A stretch of 64,000 nt of DNA from Edolisoma coerulescens (taxonomy: Eukaryota > Chordata > Aves > Passeriformes > Campephagidae), in the NCBI GenBank assembly GCA_013397115.1, contig VWZW01004863.1, forward strand, positions 744,001 to 808,000, written 5' to 3'. The notes beneath the pieces were generated by a model, which was not told the DNA's origin, did not search any database, and saw only the letters and a program-made list of their open reading frames with translations. Shown here piece by piece: positions 49,206 through 62,900 of this stretch (position 1 is the first letter of the stretch; each line of letters starts with the position of its first letter). The translations under genes were made by a program, and so were the position numbers.

Positions 49206-50138
49206 TGTTGGGTCAACATGGCAAGGGCTTGGTAGCACAGTGTGCTGAAGGAGTGGCTTCTGTGAGGGGAAGCCTGGGGCTGCCTCATGTTGGACACCGC
49301 TGGTTCCATCCCGCTCCAAAAGGCCCCAAAACTGGACCAAACTGAGTCCATGATTACCCCTGGTGCCCCCTCTGTGATAACATATTTAAGAAAGGGTAAA
49401 AGAATGCTGTGTAGAAGTTGTGAGAGAGAGGAAAAAGAAATCAACAGCCCTACAGACACCAAGGTTAATGAAGAAGGAGGGAGGGAAGGTGCTTCTGTTG
49501 TCAGAGCAGAGATTCTCCTGCAACCTGTGGAGAAGGCCATAGTGACATAGGCCCATGGAGGACCACACACAGCAGCAGGTTTTCTGTCAGGAGCTGTATC
49601 CATGTAGGGAACCCAAACCATTCCTGAAGAACACTACACCATGGAAAGAACCTGCTGGAGCAGTTCATGAAGCTAGTGGGAAGGATCCACACTGAAGAAT
49701 TGCACGAAGGAATCTATCCCATTGTTGAGGAACCCACACTGGATTAGGAGAAGACTGTGATGAGGAAGGAATGACAGAGTCAAAAAGGTTATGAACTGAC
49801 TAGAACCCCCATTACCTGCCTGCCTGTGCCACTCAGGGGGAAGACTTAGAAGAGTTAGGAATGCAGTTAGGAATGAGTATGAGCAGAAAAGGAGGCTAGG
49901 AGTAGGTAGTTTTGTCTTCATTTCTAACTATTCTACTCTATACTTAATTTACAGTAAATTAAATTCATTTCCCCAAGTCAAGTCTGTTTTGCCTGTGTCA
50001 GTAATTTGTGAGTGATCTCCCTGTCCTTATCTCAACCCATGACCCTCTTCACATTTTTTTTCTCCTCCTGTCCTGCGATAAAGGGGAGTGAGAGAATGGA
50101 TGGTTTGGCAACTGGCAGTCAGCAAGGTTAACCCACCA
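49206..50138 (+). mobile_element. Long ERVL-type solo LTR with CACTG target duplication
   Basis: A 933-bp LTR begins TGTTGGGTCAACATGGCAAG and ends GGTTAACCCACCA. Its termini TGTTGGGT and ACCCACCA are near-perfect inverted repeats. It is flanked by identical CACTG (49201-49205 and 50139-50143). Landmarks of this common bird ERVL LTR in order are GTGGCTTCTGTGAG, GATAACATATTTAAGAAAGG (TATA-like, near 49377-49396), AGACACCAAGGTTAATGAAG, a degenerate ACCCACACTGGA/TGGAGCAGTTC repeat region (about 49640-49760), ATTAAA (49958-49963), TTTCCCCAAGTCAAGTCTGT and GTGAGTGATCTCCCTGTCCT. No viral genes remain. The 208-codon frame on the opposite strand (48995-49621) is antisense to the LTR and not a gene. 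Confidence 0.95.
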
Positions 50139-50143
50139 CACTG

Positions 50144-51229
50144 ATTCATATTCCTTCTTTAGTTATGGAAGGATGATTTTTATTAAACCAATTTTTTATG
50201 ATTTTTGAGTAAGGCTGAAATAGTGTCTGTTTATGATCTATTTTGCTGTAAAGACAGACTCTTAGGAAAGGTAATGAATGTTAAAGACAGGCATGTGAAA
50301 ATCATTTCTGTACAAGCATATCTCCCCCTATACTGCTTACATTTGGCAGGATTTTTTTTTTCTTTTGGGAACAGTGGCTGATGAAAATTCCATTGAATTA
50401 ATATAAAAAGCTTATACTAAACAGATTTAACATCTGATTTTTTTTTCTTGTGCTATTAAACTCTTAAATTATGATAGCACCTAAAAACACTGATTGGAAA
50501 AAATTCTGCTTCAACAGCAAATAACTTGGGAGACACTGAATGCAATTATGCAATTTCTCCTACTACCAAGCAAATTAACTGCCAAAACAAAAGATTTCTG
50601 TACTCATATGAATTACCAAAGATCTGTTGCTGGTAGCAAGGTTCCAAGGGCTTACAATTTGGTTCGTTCTTGATTTTCCACATATTTTTGTGCATGCACA
50701 GATTATTTCTCTAAAATTTTAGGACAGATTTTGCAGTCACACTTGAGCAGCACTGGAGAACTGACAGCAACATGAGACGAAGTGATGACCAATCACACGC
50801 ACACATTCATGGTTCAGGAAACATTGCCAACCTCTGCAGGGCTGGGCCATCTTGCACAAGGTCAAATTTGTATCTTAGTACTCAGTCTTCCATCCTAGCA
50901 TTCAATATAAAACATCCCAGGATTCAATGTAAAATATAAAAATAATGAAATGAGTCAGAGATGCCTGAGATTTGACAAGCGTGACCAAATCATCTTAACA
51001 AATCTTTTTAAGACTCCCCATTTTCTATCACTACCATCAATGTCATACTGCATCCTCAAGGATGTACCTTCAGTTAAGGTCAATAATGGGAATATAATAC
51101 TGAATTCTACTTGACTACAGCATTTGGGAGCAGGTCATGTGCTATGGGTTTCTCCATAATGCACGTATCTGTCATTGGTAGATGGGAACATTTCTCATAC
51201 AGGAAAAGAGAAAAATTGTCTGTTACTTC
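50144..51229. other. AT-rich unique sequence, no gene seen
   Basis: No recognisable gene or mobile element. T-runs near 50351-50362 and 50441-50448. Confidence 0.55.
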
Positions 51230-51248
51230 CTCTCTCTCTCTCTCTCTT
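51230..51248. repeat. TC dinucleotide microsatellite
   Basis: About nine uninterrupted TC units. Two overlapping plus-strand frames read through it as serine/leucine runs and are not believed to be genes. Confidence 0.9.
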
Positions 51249-52471
51249 GACAGAAAGGCATTCCAATTTTTTAGGTTTTCTAATCAAGCTGAAGTCCAGC
51301 TTGAGTATTCACAGTTCGAAGCAGCACTTTAATAATTGTTACATATATTCCAAAAAGGAACATATAGTTTTCAACTTCCCTCAGGTGTTCTTGGCACTAT
51401 ATTTGTATTACAGACTATATAATATCCGTAATTGAGTCATAGTATGAATAATGACATAATCAAACATTAAATAAAAAACATGATTACTGTAATTTTGTTT
51501 GTTTCTAATAAGTCTTCCAAAAGATGGTCTAGGCAGACTCTAGCACAGCTGTTTTTGATTGAATTAGGTTGGTTTGAATTCTAGCACTGTTTTCGATTTA
51601 GTGGGGTTTATGTTATTCAGTGCTGTGTGCTGCCTTCTGTGGATTACTGTCACCAGGGCCTATCCTGTCATGGGTAACATCAATGCACATGTCAATAGTC
51701 TTGTAGACTGCTACAAATTATTTGACTGTTCTTCCCCTTTACATATGCAAGAAAGCAATGCTAATCACAAGGCATCGAGTTCTGGAACATTTAAGACTGA
51801 ATGAATGAACTTGTTAAAGAAAGTGAATTGCAGTGACTGAAAGGATTCCAAAAATTAAATTTGTGGGGGCACAATTACCAATCCCATACGAAACATCACA
51901 TTATTTTTACCTTGTGTTTTCACCTGCTATGCAACAACAGCTTGGTTTACTGTTCCTTTGTTACCACAAATTTGCAAATACCTATCACCATAAAAATGAA
52001 GATAATTATTTCTCAAGATTTTAGAGATTCAAAATAGATTTGTTAATATATAGTGCAGAAAATGTCAATAAGCTTTCAAATATTCAAGAAACTTAGACAA
52101 GTTACATTAGATAATAATAATCTTGTAAATTGTAATAAAAACTGTCTAACCTGATTACTGACCCATCATGACATCACATGAAGTAGACCTGTAGGTGGTG
52201 ACAGTACTTTGTGTAGATTGCTGGTAGTTTTCAGGACATTTTATTCTTAGTCTTTGAAGATAATACCAGGGCTTTATATGATGAAAAACAAGACACTTTT
52301 GTATTTACAGAAACTCAGAAAATTGTTGAAGCCTGATGGTAGAAAGAAAATCATTGATATTGACTTGGTTTTTCCTCTCAGGCCCAGTAGCTCCAATTGC
52401 ATAAGACTTTGCTAAGTAATGTAAATGAGTGATATCAGAGTTTATTTCATAAATTATGATTTATTTTTCAG
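51249..52471. other. AT-rich unique sequence, no gene seen
   Basis: No recognisable gene or repeat. Ends in an acceptor-like GATTTATTTTTCAG. Confidence 0.5.
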
Positions 52472-52668
52472 AAGCATTTTCCATTAAAGGAGAAATTAAT
52501 TTGAAGCTTAAGCAGATGAAATGGAGAAAAAAAATCTTACTAAGTATTTTAGCAGACATTTCAAGAAAATGCTTTGAAGAACAAAAAATGTCAAAAACCC
52601 AACAACCTCTTATGGCATTACTAAAACTTGTGACAGCTGAAACTATAAACCAGCCTTTCAGCTCCTAA
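52472..52668 (+). other. Weak exon-like open frame
   Basis: After an AG that follows GATTTATTTTTC, a frame of about 65 codons runs to a stop at 52668. It is lysine-rich and charged (LKLKQMKWRKKILLSILADI, KCFEEQKMSKTQQP). The pyrimidine tract is short and no donor is needed because it ends in a stop. No family is recognised; chance is the likelier explanation. Confidence 0.12.
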
Positions 52669-55600
52669 GACACGTATTCTTATATCCTGTAATGTCAAAG
52701 AAAAGAATCAAGGCAATAACTTCCGTTGTTCATGAACTTAACAAAATTAAGCCAATGGCTAATGCATTAGCTTGCGTCAGAGACAGATTTCAGGGCTGGG
52801 TAAATCTTTTGGAGGATTTTGCCCTGGTAGTTTCACCTCTTGTCAGTCACAGTGGTTCCAGGTTAAATGCCTCAGGTGGAGCAGTGGCACACAGGTAGTT
52901 GCCATTCCCTGCATTTGTAGTTAAACTAAGGTATATTTGAAAAACTTTGGCTCCCCTTTGGAGCGTTTTTTATGGAGCGCAGTGTATAAGGAAGTGCAGA
53001 TGACCTAAGAACACAGGACTGATATACACCTTCTGAAATACTCCCATAGTAACCCGCAGTCTCATCCTGCCAGACATCTGTGAGCACAACTATGCAGTTG
53101 TGGAGTGCTTTGTAACATTCCTGCTTTGTGGCTTTGTTTTGTATTCTCTTTTACTAACCATCTCCTCAGGTCTTACCCTGTCTCCGGAAAAAAATACTGC
53201 AAGTGTCAATACAGTGTATGTTTCAGTGCAAGTGACCCAGGGCCCTGATCCCTGATCCCGACAGGAAACCAACATCTCACAAAAAGATGGAGCTCTGCAA
53301 CTCTGCACACTACAATCACCACCACTTTAAAAATGGTGATCCAGAGCTGCTGACAGGTTTTTGTCATCTAGAAGCAGGGAAGGCTTAATTATCATCCAGC
53401 TAATCCCATAAGGAGACATAGTTTAATAGACTGTAATTTTGTGCACTTCACAGTAGCTGCACAGCTTGCCTTTGTTACTCACTGGCTCTACAAAGTAGCT
53501 CGCACAAAGCTATCCCCTTGCAATAAAAGCTGATGCCAACAGAAAGAGTGAAGAATGGGTTCAGGTGAAGAGGTCTAATCAGGAATGTACTATCAAGTCC
53601 TTTCAGTAATATTCCTTCAAAGGAATATAGGCATTTCAAGTTAACTCTCTCTCCAGTATTCATTGCCCTTTTCAGAGCATCTGGAGAAGAGAATCGACAG
53701 TTATGTCATGCCACATACTGTGCATTTGGAGGACAATTTGCAGATGGGGCTATAAACTGCAAAGGAAGGAGGATTATGGGGACAGAATGTAAATGCATAC
53801 ACAATGCTCATGTGGTTCTACAAATGCACATTTGTGTATATACAGTTATGTGCCTGGGTGTATAGGAGTTCTTTGTTTTCTTTGCTACTAATCAATATAG
53901 CTGAGGAAATAAGATTTGGTTAATTTAAACAAATACTTATTTTACTTGACAAAATGTGCATATTTGAAGAATAATTTTGTTTGCTGAAAGAACTAAAAAT
54001 TATAGTTATTTTCAAAGTTCAGTGATTTATCTCTGTGTGGTTTTGGTTTGTGACTCTCAAGGGAAATGATATCACTGTTAAGGTATATTACACTACTGAA
54101 AGTGAGACGACCTTAAGATTCAGCTAAATCAAGTATTTACTGTCAAAAGCCATATAAAAATGAAAGTAGATGCATTTGAATAACTTAAAACTATTTGAAC
54201 TAGCATGTCTTTTCCCAGTAATTCCCATTTTCTACTCCTTTATTTGCCCTTGTTTCACTGCCTGCTGCTTGCCCTCTCAGTAAATTTTGAGTGCTAGCCT
54301 AAGAAGACATTGGAGCTGATTATGACAGATGAAGAAAAGGGAATAGTTTAAAAGCAATAAAATGGTATGAGAAAAAAGAAATTGAAATGAAAAAAAAAGA
54401 TGTTTTGCAATGTAGTGCTACTCAGGGAATAATTCTAACAGAATTAACCAGCCACAGTACAACAGGGGCTTGGTTTATTGAAGGCTTTAAAAGATCCTTT
54501 AGAGTCTTGAGTATGCAGTAAATGGGGCCCATCTCTCTCTCTCAGGAAAATCAACAGGAGTTTTGATGTTGATATTAGTGCAAGTAGGACTGATCCAAAG
54601 AGCACATGCAGGGGAAAGCTACACTATCTCTTTTAGCACTCGGTTTGAGTTAATAATTCTAATCAAAGTCACTATTCAGAGATCAGGGCATGCATGTAGA
54701 TCATGGGGTTCCTGGATTTCTACCTGAAATATGGCATCTCTGGAGAGCAAATGAATTTTTCATATTTATCATATCCAAATGAAAGCTGATATCAGAAAAC
54801 CTTGTGTTACTTTGCTGAGGCCTACCAAACAAAATAAGTAATTTCTTGGTGGTAAAATATATGCCCATAGCTCACATATATGGATTGATGTAGCAAAGAG
54901 ATAAGTTCTTCACAGTTTTTTGTATCTTTATTAAAACAACAAATCAGCAAAAATGAAGACTAGTTCTAAAAATGTGTTGGAAAATGGCCCTACAATAAAG
55001 AATGTGAGCAGCTCTCAAATTCCTACTATTTGGAAACTTTTATTGCAAGACATTTCTATGCAGACACAAAGCTTGAGCTTGTGACACCAGAGTTGTGATA
55101 AAGCTTTCAAAGGGCAATATCACAGCTGTTTTTTTCCTCTAATCTGAATGAGAAGGCTTCTTGCAGCACTTTGTTTCTTGTTTGTAACAGGACTGTTTTG
55201 CATATGATATAAATTCATTAAAATATGAACACTAATACATTTGTTGTTAATTTTTAGCAAAACAAATATTTTAAAAATTCTATTTCAGATTGTAGGCCTT
55301 GGGATAACCTCTTGAGATGAGCAGTTACATCTCATTTCCATTTTTATCCTGGGGTCATTTTTCAGGAATGAAAAACATCAATGTCTCAGCTACATAGATT
55401 TAAAGGGTTATGTCTTTCTTTCCACAACAGACCTGCAAAACTTTTAACTGCATGGTGACAGAAATTGAGATAATCTATAGAGTTCAATTCTAAAGCTATA
55501 TATCATGGTGGCAGAGACTTCTGGTCAATAATCTCATGTGAACTTGTTTCCATTTCTAACCTGTATGTACTTATATCATGTGTTCCAAACAAGTTCTTCT

Positions 55601-58030
55601 TTGTCCTACTTCAGGGGCTCCCAACATTAACTTACAGACATAAGATTAAAAAATAAAAGGTCACATGCTGCAGAATTTTCATCACAGATGCTGGGCAAAA
55701 TTCCCAATCAAATAGCAGCATGGATCATTTCTCGTAGTATCAAGGAATGGGGAAGATTAATGAGAAATATGACATAGGGCTGCAGTCAGCCCTATGGTAT
55801 AATATGGCCATTGTGATTTCAGTAAGAGTTTTGAAATTTTGTAGACCCTAAATAAAGGTTCCTACTTTAAGGGAGTCACATATAAAAACCTTGACTTGTG
55901 CCTATTTATTTTGTGGTAATAATGTAATTAATATTTATAAGTCTAGATCCTAATGACTGAGGTCAATGATATAGCTCACAGAAAATATTTGCAAAAAACC
56001 TCCACACTCAATAATTTGCCACTGTTGCTTAAACAAGCTTCTTTTTTCTTTTTCTACGTAATACTGAAGATAATGATTCTGCATTGGAAAGGCAAGGATT
56101 CCAACAGTTGATTTTGATTCCAAGTGCCAAAGGTGACATTTATGAACTGAACAGATTTAAAGACTGTTTTATTTGGATTGGGATTATATTTTATGAAATA
56201 CGTGAACATTCAGTGATTCCTTCTTACTCTATATGACATGTCTCACATTACATTCTGAGCTCAAATAAAGAGGCATTGTTTGCATCATGCCACCTGTTCA
56301 ATAAAGAAGTATACATCTGGTTTGGCTATGACGTAAATATAACAGCATGCTTTAATCTAAACTGGAAGAAGATGATGAGGGGACATTAAAATCCAAGAGG
56401 ACTTCCCTCGTACCAAGTGTTCCTTGATTGCTTTCTGAAAAAAGACCACAAATTACGTTGGTGATATATCTAAACTTCTTGCTGCAATTCAAACAATAAA
56501 TGGCATTTAAAAAAATAATTAATTCCAAGAGTCACACATCATTCTCTTTGAAATGCCCACTACTATATCCAGTTTTTGTCTGAACTATTATATTCATAGA
56601 CTTATAGATACATATAATTTATAACAATTTCTCAGTCTTCTTTTCTTTTTAAGGTTTCCTGCCATGAAAGTAAGAAAGCTAAAATCCATCTCTCTCACCA
56701 CTTTTGCAAGCTTTTACAAGCCTAAAATGTTGTAGCTGATGAGTGCTTTTTCTTCAGATGGGAATGCAGGCAGTACCACTGGCTCATCAATGAACAGGTA
56801 ACTCTGTAAATATGTATCTTCTCTCTCCATGGTCTCACACGCTGGGCACAATAGGGATTCTTGCTGCAAAACAGCAAGGACCAAACGGTGTTGTAAATGC
56901 TCTCATCTAATTCTACGACTTTCATCCATTTAGAAATGTAATGTTTGTGCTCAGACTCAGCAGTTCAGCATAGAGCAGCCCCTCAGGGAAAAATTCTTAT
57001 GAAGTTACCAGTGGCTGACTGGTAAATTATATGAAATCATCAGGGTACTATTAATCTAAAATGGCTTCAAAAGAAGAATGATGGAGTTGTAGACCTGGAC
57101 TTTCCTTTTTTCCACATTGAAGACAGCCATCTAATAAAGGTAAATGATTCTTATGAAGAGCTAAAATAAAAGTAGTCATCAAATACTCTTATTATTACTC
57201 TTGTTGTTTATAAAAGTGATTGCAGATTTTGGTCATCATTCTGTTGTAAGATGGCCTGCTGTGGCAATTATCATTTAAAATATCTGAGGGGCTGCCTGTT
57301 GGTCTCCTCATGCCAGAGGTATTTTTTCATTTATCAAGGACATACTGAGGACTCAATTCCCAACATGTAAATAAAAAGGTCATTTATAGAGAATAGTATA
57401 TTCTTGCTGCTACTAAATAGCAGGCCCATTAATATTTCCTGCTGTTTTTCAGCTCTGACATTTTTTGCCCTGTGATGTATCACAAAGTATCATTAAACTG
57501 AAGTTACCAATAGAAAACAGAAAGATGAAGTGAGAAATGTAGAAAATTTTTTACACTATTTCCTCTTAATCTGAACACTGTTGATTACTTAGCTCCCTAA
57601 TGGGAATTTTTTTTTTCCTGGTGGAAAAAATAATTTCATAAAGAGCAGATAGAAAGGATTTAGTGTCATTAAATTATTTTATATGAGCCTCAAATACTTA
57701 ATTCTGCTGACTATGCCACTTGAATTGTGGAAAGGATGAGAAGCACTGCTCTAATATTTGTTTTCTGTCCTATTCGACCATATCTATCTATAAAATTTAG
57801 GCAATATAATATCAAATGAGAAACTACCTCTAAAATTTGAGTATAATTCTGCCCTTTGGAGAATTATAAATGACTTTATGAAATGAAAAACCTTTGGAAT
57901 CTGGCCCTAAGTTCTTAAGAAATCTCTTTCTCCTTTAGTATGCTCTCCATGGCAGTACTGAACGTGTTACAGGTAAAGGCAATTGAAGCAGTAGCTTATG
58001 ATACATTGGTCTCAAATTTATACACACAAA
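52669..58030. other. AT-rich unique sequence, no gene seen
   Basis: Over 5 kb without a recognisable gene, RNA gene or mobile element. Frames of 60-76 codons occur on both strands without recognisable domains. Confidence 0.55.
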
Positions 58031-58098
58031 GCTTTTTTTTGTTTCTTTTTTTCCCGTTTTTTTTCTTCCTTTTTTTCCCTTCTATTTTCTTATTTTTA
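58031..58098. repeat. Pyrimidine (T-rich) low-complexity tract
   Basis: A T-rich stretch interrupted by C and single G bases (TTTTTTTGTTTC, TTTTTCCCG, TTTTCTTCC). Frames crossing it translate as phenylalanine/leucine runs and are artefacts. Confidence 0.85.
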
Positions 58099-59303
58099 AA
58101 TTACTTTCACAATACTACCATTGCATAACACACAGAATATGAACTCCTGACCGGATATTTCTTATAGGTTTTGCACTTAGGAGTTTCAGACCATTGTGCA
58201 TTGAGGGTCTTATGCAGACTTGTATATCCCATTAAACATGATCTCTAAATTGAATGAGCCCAAATTTTTGAAATTGATGAAAAGTCTTCGAAAAGCCTAT
58301 GACTGGGGTTATAGATCCCTTGGTAACATTCCCATTGAAATCAGCAGAGCAGAGAATTGCTGATTTCAGTTGTTGACCAGATAAGGTTAGTTTAAAGAGT
58401 TAAAACAGAAAACCACAGAGGAGAAGTGTTAGACTCTCAAGATTCTTGTATGGCATCAATTAAGTGCCTCACACTGGGTCTAACTCTCATCCTCTGTCCT
58501 GGGGTCACCCTCCTGATGCATGGTGTAAAGTTGTAGTAAGTTGTGTAAGACGTGAGCACACAGAGCCCTCTGCTAAGGGCAAATGCCAGTGACCATTCTA
58601 GCAGGAGGAGTTACAGACCTGCCTCTGACATTGCTAACCCAGTGGTTAGCAAATTCACTAAGCCATGTCAGGGGATCTGATCTATGTATCTTATATTCTG
58701 TGAAAGTTTCCTGTTTATCAGAGGTGAGCTGCTGCTTTCAGCTCCTTTGCTCATGCCTCGGCACAGGACTTTACAAGCCCAGAGAATGATTGAAGGATAA
58801 ATATAGTCTCTGACGTGATAGCTGGCATTTAGAGCAGTCAGTAGCTGAGAAATAATGAAGGTTCTAGGCTTTACTCCTAATTTTCTTTAAAATCCAATTA
58901 GTGTTTACTTTAAAACATAAATAGAACTGAGATTTCCTTCATCTCCTTGCTGAACCCAGCATTGGGTTTAACCCTGCTTGATTCCTTTCGGGCTTTTTGA
59001 CTGCTCTGAAACTGTTCAATTCCTTGAATTTCTCATGCTTAGTTCATTAATTTGTGGCTATGTATTCTTATCTGTGCAACCTCTGGGGCTTCACACAAGA
59101 TACTATTATTTGTATTTCCACAGAGTGCACTGAGAATAAGCACCTCTTATGCAAGGCTCAATACAGCCACATGCTACAGTGTTTCATCCACAGAAATTAC
59201 AAAGTTAATTAATGTGTTATTTCTCTTTGCTACTTCGCAGCACATGCAACTATAATCAAGCTATTTGAAATATGTTAAGTGCTGGTGTAGACTGAATTCC
59301 TTA
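58099..59303. other. Unique sequence, no gene seen
   Basis: No recognisable gene or repeat. Part of 58440-58800 is slightly more GC-rich but shows no exon or repeat signature I can name. Confidence 0.5.
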
Positions 59304-59906
59304 TTAGAAAGTAAGCATTTGCACTGGCAAAAAGCCAGATAAGAGACTGATAGCAGGGTTTGGCATACAGTACAGAGTAACAATAATTTGCATGTCAGTA
59401 ATTGGAAATAGATACTCATGCATGCCATTTGCCTTACCAGATATGTCACTGATGAAGATGCAAACCTTAACCTCCATATATACCCATTCTGCATCTGTAA
59501 AATTGAAATAACACACATGCTTCTCATAAGACAGCAACAAAATAAAGTCACTAAGAAACAAAGAGAATTTATCTTCATAAATGGCAAAAAAAAATAGCCT
59601 ATGATATAGTAAGAATTGTCTCTTCAAACCTGATTTTGAATATAGATATCTAAATTTAGTTGAGACAGGGTGGAGCAGTGAACAACAAATAGATAGCAAA
59701 ATGCTACATACCCACTGATTTAATGGACATTGTCCATTACACACACTAAGAGCAGCAGTAAATGTAATCATTAAGTTACAGGTTGTTTCATAATTCATAA
59801 CACAATTGGGAAAATTATATCTTTCTAATTTATTTTTCTTTTTGAGAATTTTTAATGTTAAAAATGCTGGCTTTAAATAATCTAACTCATGAAATGAAGG
59901 AAGCAA
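59304..59906 (-). other. Long unexplained ORF (200 codons)
   Basis: An open frame of 200 codons lies on the minus strand, the longest in the window not explained by a recognised repeat. The translation is rich in F, L, S, C and Y, with hydrophobic stretches, and has no recognisable domain, signal or repeat. The composition is what AT-rich noncoding DNA gives when read in this direction, and a second 108-codon frame overlaps its 3' part. No promoter or splice signals were identified. I favour a chance ORF, but its length is unusual for this DNA. Confidence 0.15.
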
Positions 59907-62900
59907 AACAACAGGACAGATAAATATTTTCTCAAAACCTGTGAAATTTTAATTATAATTTTCTTTCATTCTGTCAAAGCCTATCTTCTGTCTGAGTATC
60001 ACTCTAAAAAAAAACTGACTTGAATGTCCAATTGTTTTTCACTGAAGTCTCATTGCAATGTCAAGTATTTAATGATATCAGAACTCAACTGTATGACATT
60101 AATAAACAGCTAAATAGTAATGGAATTATTCCAGTCTAATTAAAGCATATACATTTGTTTCAGTCTGTAGCTGTTTTTTCACTCATGAGATTCCACTGGA
60201 AATAGTTTGTAAAGAGGGGCTTTTGAGAGAGTACACCTATTCACAAAAAATAAGAGGATAAGAGGTGAATTTTTGCATGCAGTGGGAGACAAAGAATGGG
60301 TAAGATAATTATATCTATTCATATCTTGCATTCACACATTCCATTTAAAACAAATACAATAAAACCCCCACCCCTCTCAAAACACAATTTTCCAGGCTTT
60401 TTATCTGAATTAGAGGACTCTGGGTTAAAACTATTACAATATTATTTAAGACCAGAGTAAAAACTGTGGGCTTCATTCATGCTGAAGTAGGTTTATGCAA
60501 GTCCCTTGTGACTTATAAAGTACATTGTTGTGTTAAGCTCCACAACTGAATATCCTGCAATACATAGAACTAACCTTGTGTAGGTGTGTCAGAGAAGTAC
60601 ATTTAAACCTTACTGTTATCATCACTACAGAATATTCACCAAGAGACCTGTGGCTTAGGAAGACTTATTAGTGGAGTAAGACTGCTCACAACAATGTTAC
60701 AGTTGTCACCATTCAGAGTTGTCCCTTAGAGAATTTTCTTTTCTCTGCTGAATATAGAAAGTAACTTGGGGAGATGGGACTTAAAGTACTCTCAGTAAGT
60801 ATTGATCCATCTTTTGTTTTGCATCTGAACATTGAATTATTGTGGTTTTTTTATTTGTCATTAAGCCGCAAATAACTCCTTAACATAACATACCAAAGTC
60901 GTTCAGTAAAAAAAGGGAGAAATCCCAAAAGGTAGCCTTCATTTCCTCTCAGTCCCCACTGCTCCTTTTCCATGCCTCCAGCTAACTCATTCATTCTGTG
61001 CTAATGAAGAGTAAAATAATGTCAAAGGCTTGGTCTGTATCTCAGTTTGGCTGTGGTGGCTGCTGACTCACCAGATGCAACTGCTACTTCTCCTCAAAGT
61101 CTATACCTTCTCCTTCAGAAGGAACAGGATTTATCTAGTGAAAGCAAAGGAAGACAGCATCCAAACTGCTATAGATGAAAAGAGCGGAGCCTGGTCTAAA
61201 AGCTTGAGAACAGCTGTACCTAGACTGTATAAAAATAATAAGAAATTAATAATTTCTGGACAAAGAATATGTATTGGATAAAGGGTAACTGCACACAGAT
61301 GTAGCAACTTATTTCTAATTGGGTTTATACACCAGCTGAGAACACAATGATCTAGGACTGAAGAAAGATATCTTTGTGAGGAGGAATGGAACAAACAACT
61401 TCGTTCAGAACATTCAATATTTCTTTCACATTTTACATGTTTTATTCCTTTCTTATTTCCTCTGTCTTAAATGAGAAAATGTGTTGAACAGCTGCCCACA
61501 ACTCAAAGGTGGAAACATAAATAAAGGCATAAAATGGAAATGAAATAACGTCATGCCCTTCTCTGTTGTAGGATCAAAGGTCAATATCTCTGTTTTTTAG
61601 TACATTCAAACTACCAGTATATGGTTTATTTCTTGAGATATAATTCAAAAGAGCCTATGATTTTGGAACTTTCCATGTAAATTACCGGCAATGCCTAGCA
61701 CTTTTCCTTTGTCTGTTTAGAAATTTGTATTTTGACCAATATTCAAGAAAATTAAATCCCTTCATAGCTCTGTTATCACTATTTACAAGACTTCCTTAAC
61801 TGCCCAAACACCTTCTGAGCACTGTTGCTCTACAAAAGAGCTCTGTAATAATCTGTCTGTGAACTCTACTTTCCAAATTTAACTTTTCCTGCACTTCAAA
61901 CTACCCTCACTGTAGTTATCAAACTGCATATGTGGTATCATTGGCTCAGATACAATTGCGCCCATTGCTTATATTAATATTGTACTTGTTCTTACCACAT
62001 GTAATTATTTTTTGTATACCTACGAAACTGAGAAATCTATCTACTCCTTCCTCCTTTTGTCTCTTGTCAGCTGATATAAAGAGCATATCACAAAAAGGAA
62101 AGTGAGGAATACTCAGTAGAATATGAGTAGCAAAATGTGCTAATTATTTATCTTTGGTGTCTTTGTTTTTAGCTTGTCCATAATGTACATTAATGCATTT
62201 CGAAAGTTTAAAAATATAACTGTAATGTAATCTTATGTTATTATTATTTTTTTTTTTTTGCCACTAAAGCTCACAGTAATTTGTAAAGCAGTCCCAACAT
62301 TAAAAACAAGTTGAAAGTTTCAAAACTGTGCATTATAAGGAGGAAGATCACGTTGCTCACTGCTGGAAAGCAGCTTTCTTCCAAAGTGTTTTTCTGTGCA
62401 AAGTGATCTTGTATACTTCAGGAAAGAAATGAGGTATTCACTTCTCCCTTTTGACTAATACTCATCATTTGGTTCACCTACTATTTTTTTATCTCACCAA
62501 CATTACACATAATTTTTAGGACTGAAAATTTCTTACGATATTTTTTCTGCTTCAGCCGAAAGCCTGCCACTGGAGCCCGGTTGTGCCATTTGGCCTGTTA
62601 CTGCAGAACATCTACAGATCCACAACCTCTGGTTGCTCCTCAAAAGTCTTTTTCAACAAAGCATTGACCTAGACAAACTCTTCTTAATTTGTGATATGTA
62701 AAATCACAACTCCAAATTCTATGGGTGCAAATCATCATATGCTGCACAGAACTATGTAAAACTCACTTCTTTCCTTCCACATGAAAGAAGTCTCTGCAAA
62801 ACTCTTGAGGGGAATGCTGGAGAGATTCCTCTACCCTATATTAAAGGATAAGCAGGTAGTCAAGTGTATTCACAGGAACGCATTAGCTCCTGTGATGCCA

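Noticed and set aside
48995..49621. 208-codon ORF on the minus strand, the longest frame in the window
   Set aside because: Most of it is antisense to the ERVL-type LTR at 49206-50138, which is noncoding; no protein family is visible.
51111..51435. Two overlapping plus-strand ORFs of 73 and 86 codons
   Set aside because: They cross the TC microsatellite and show no protein-like conservation signal.
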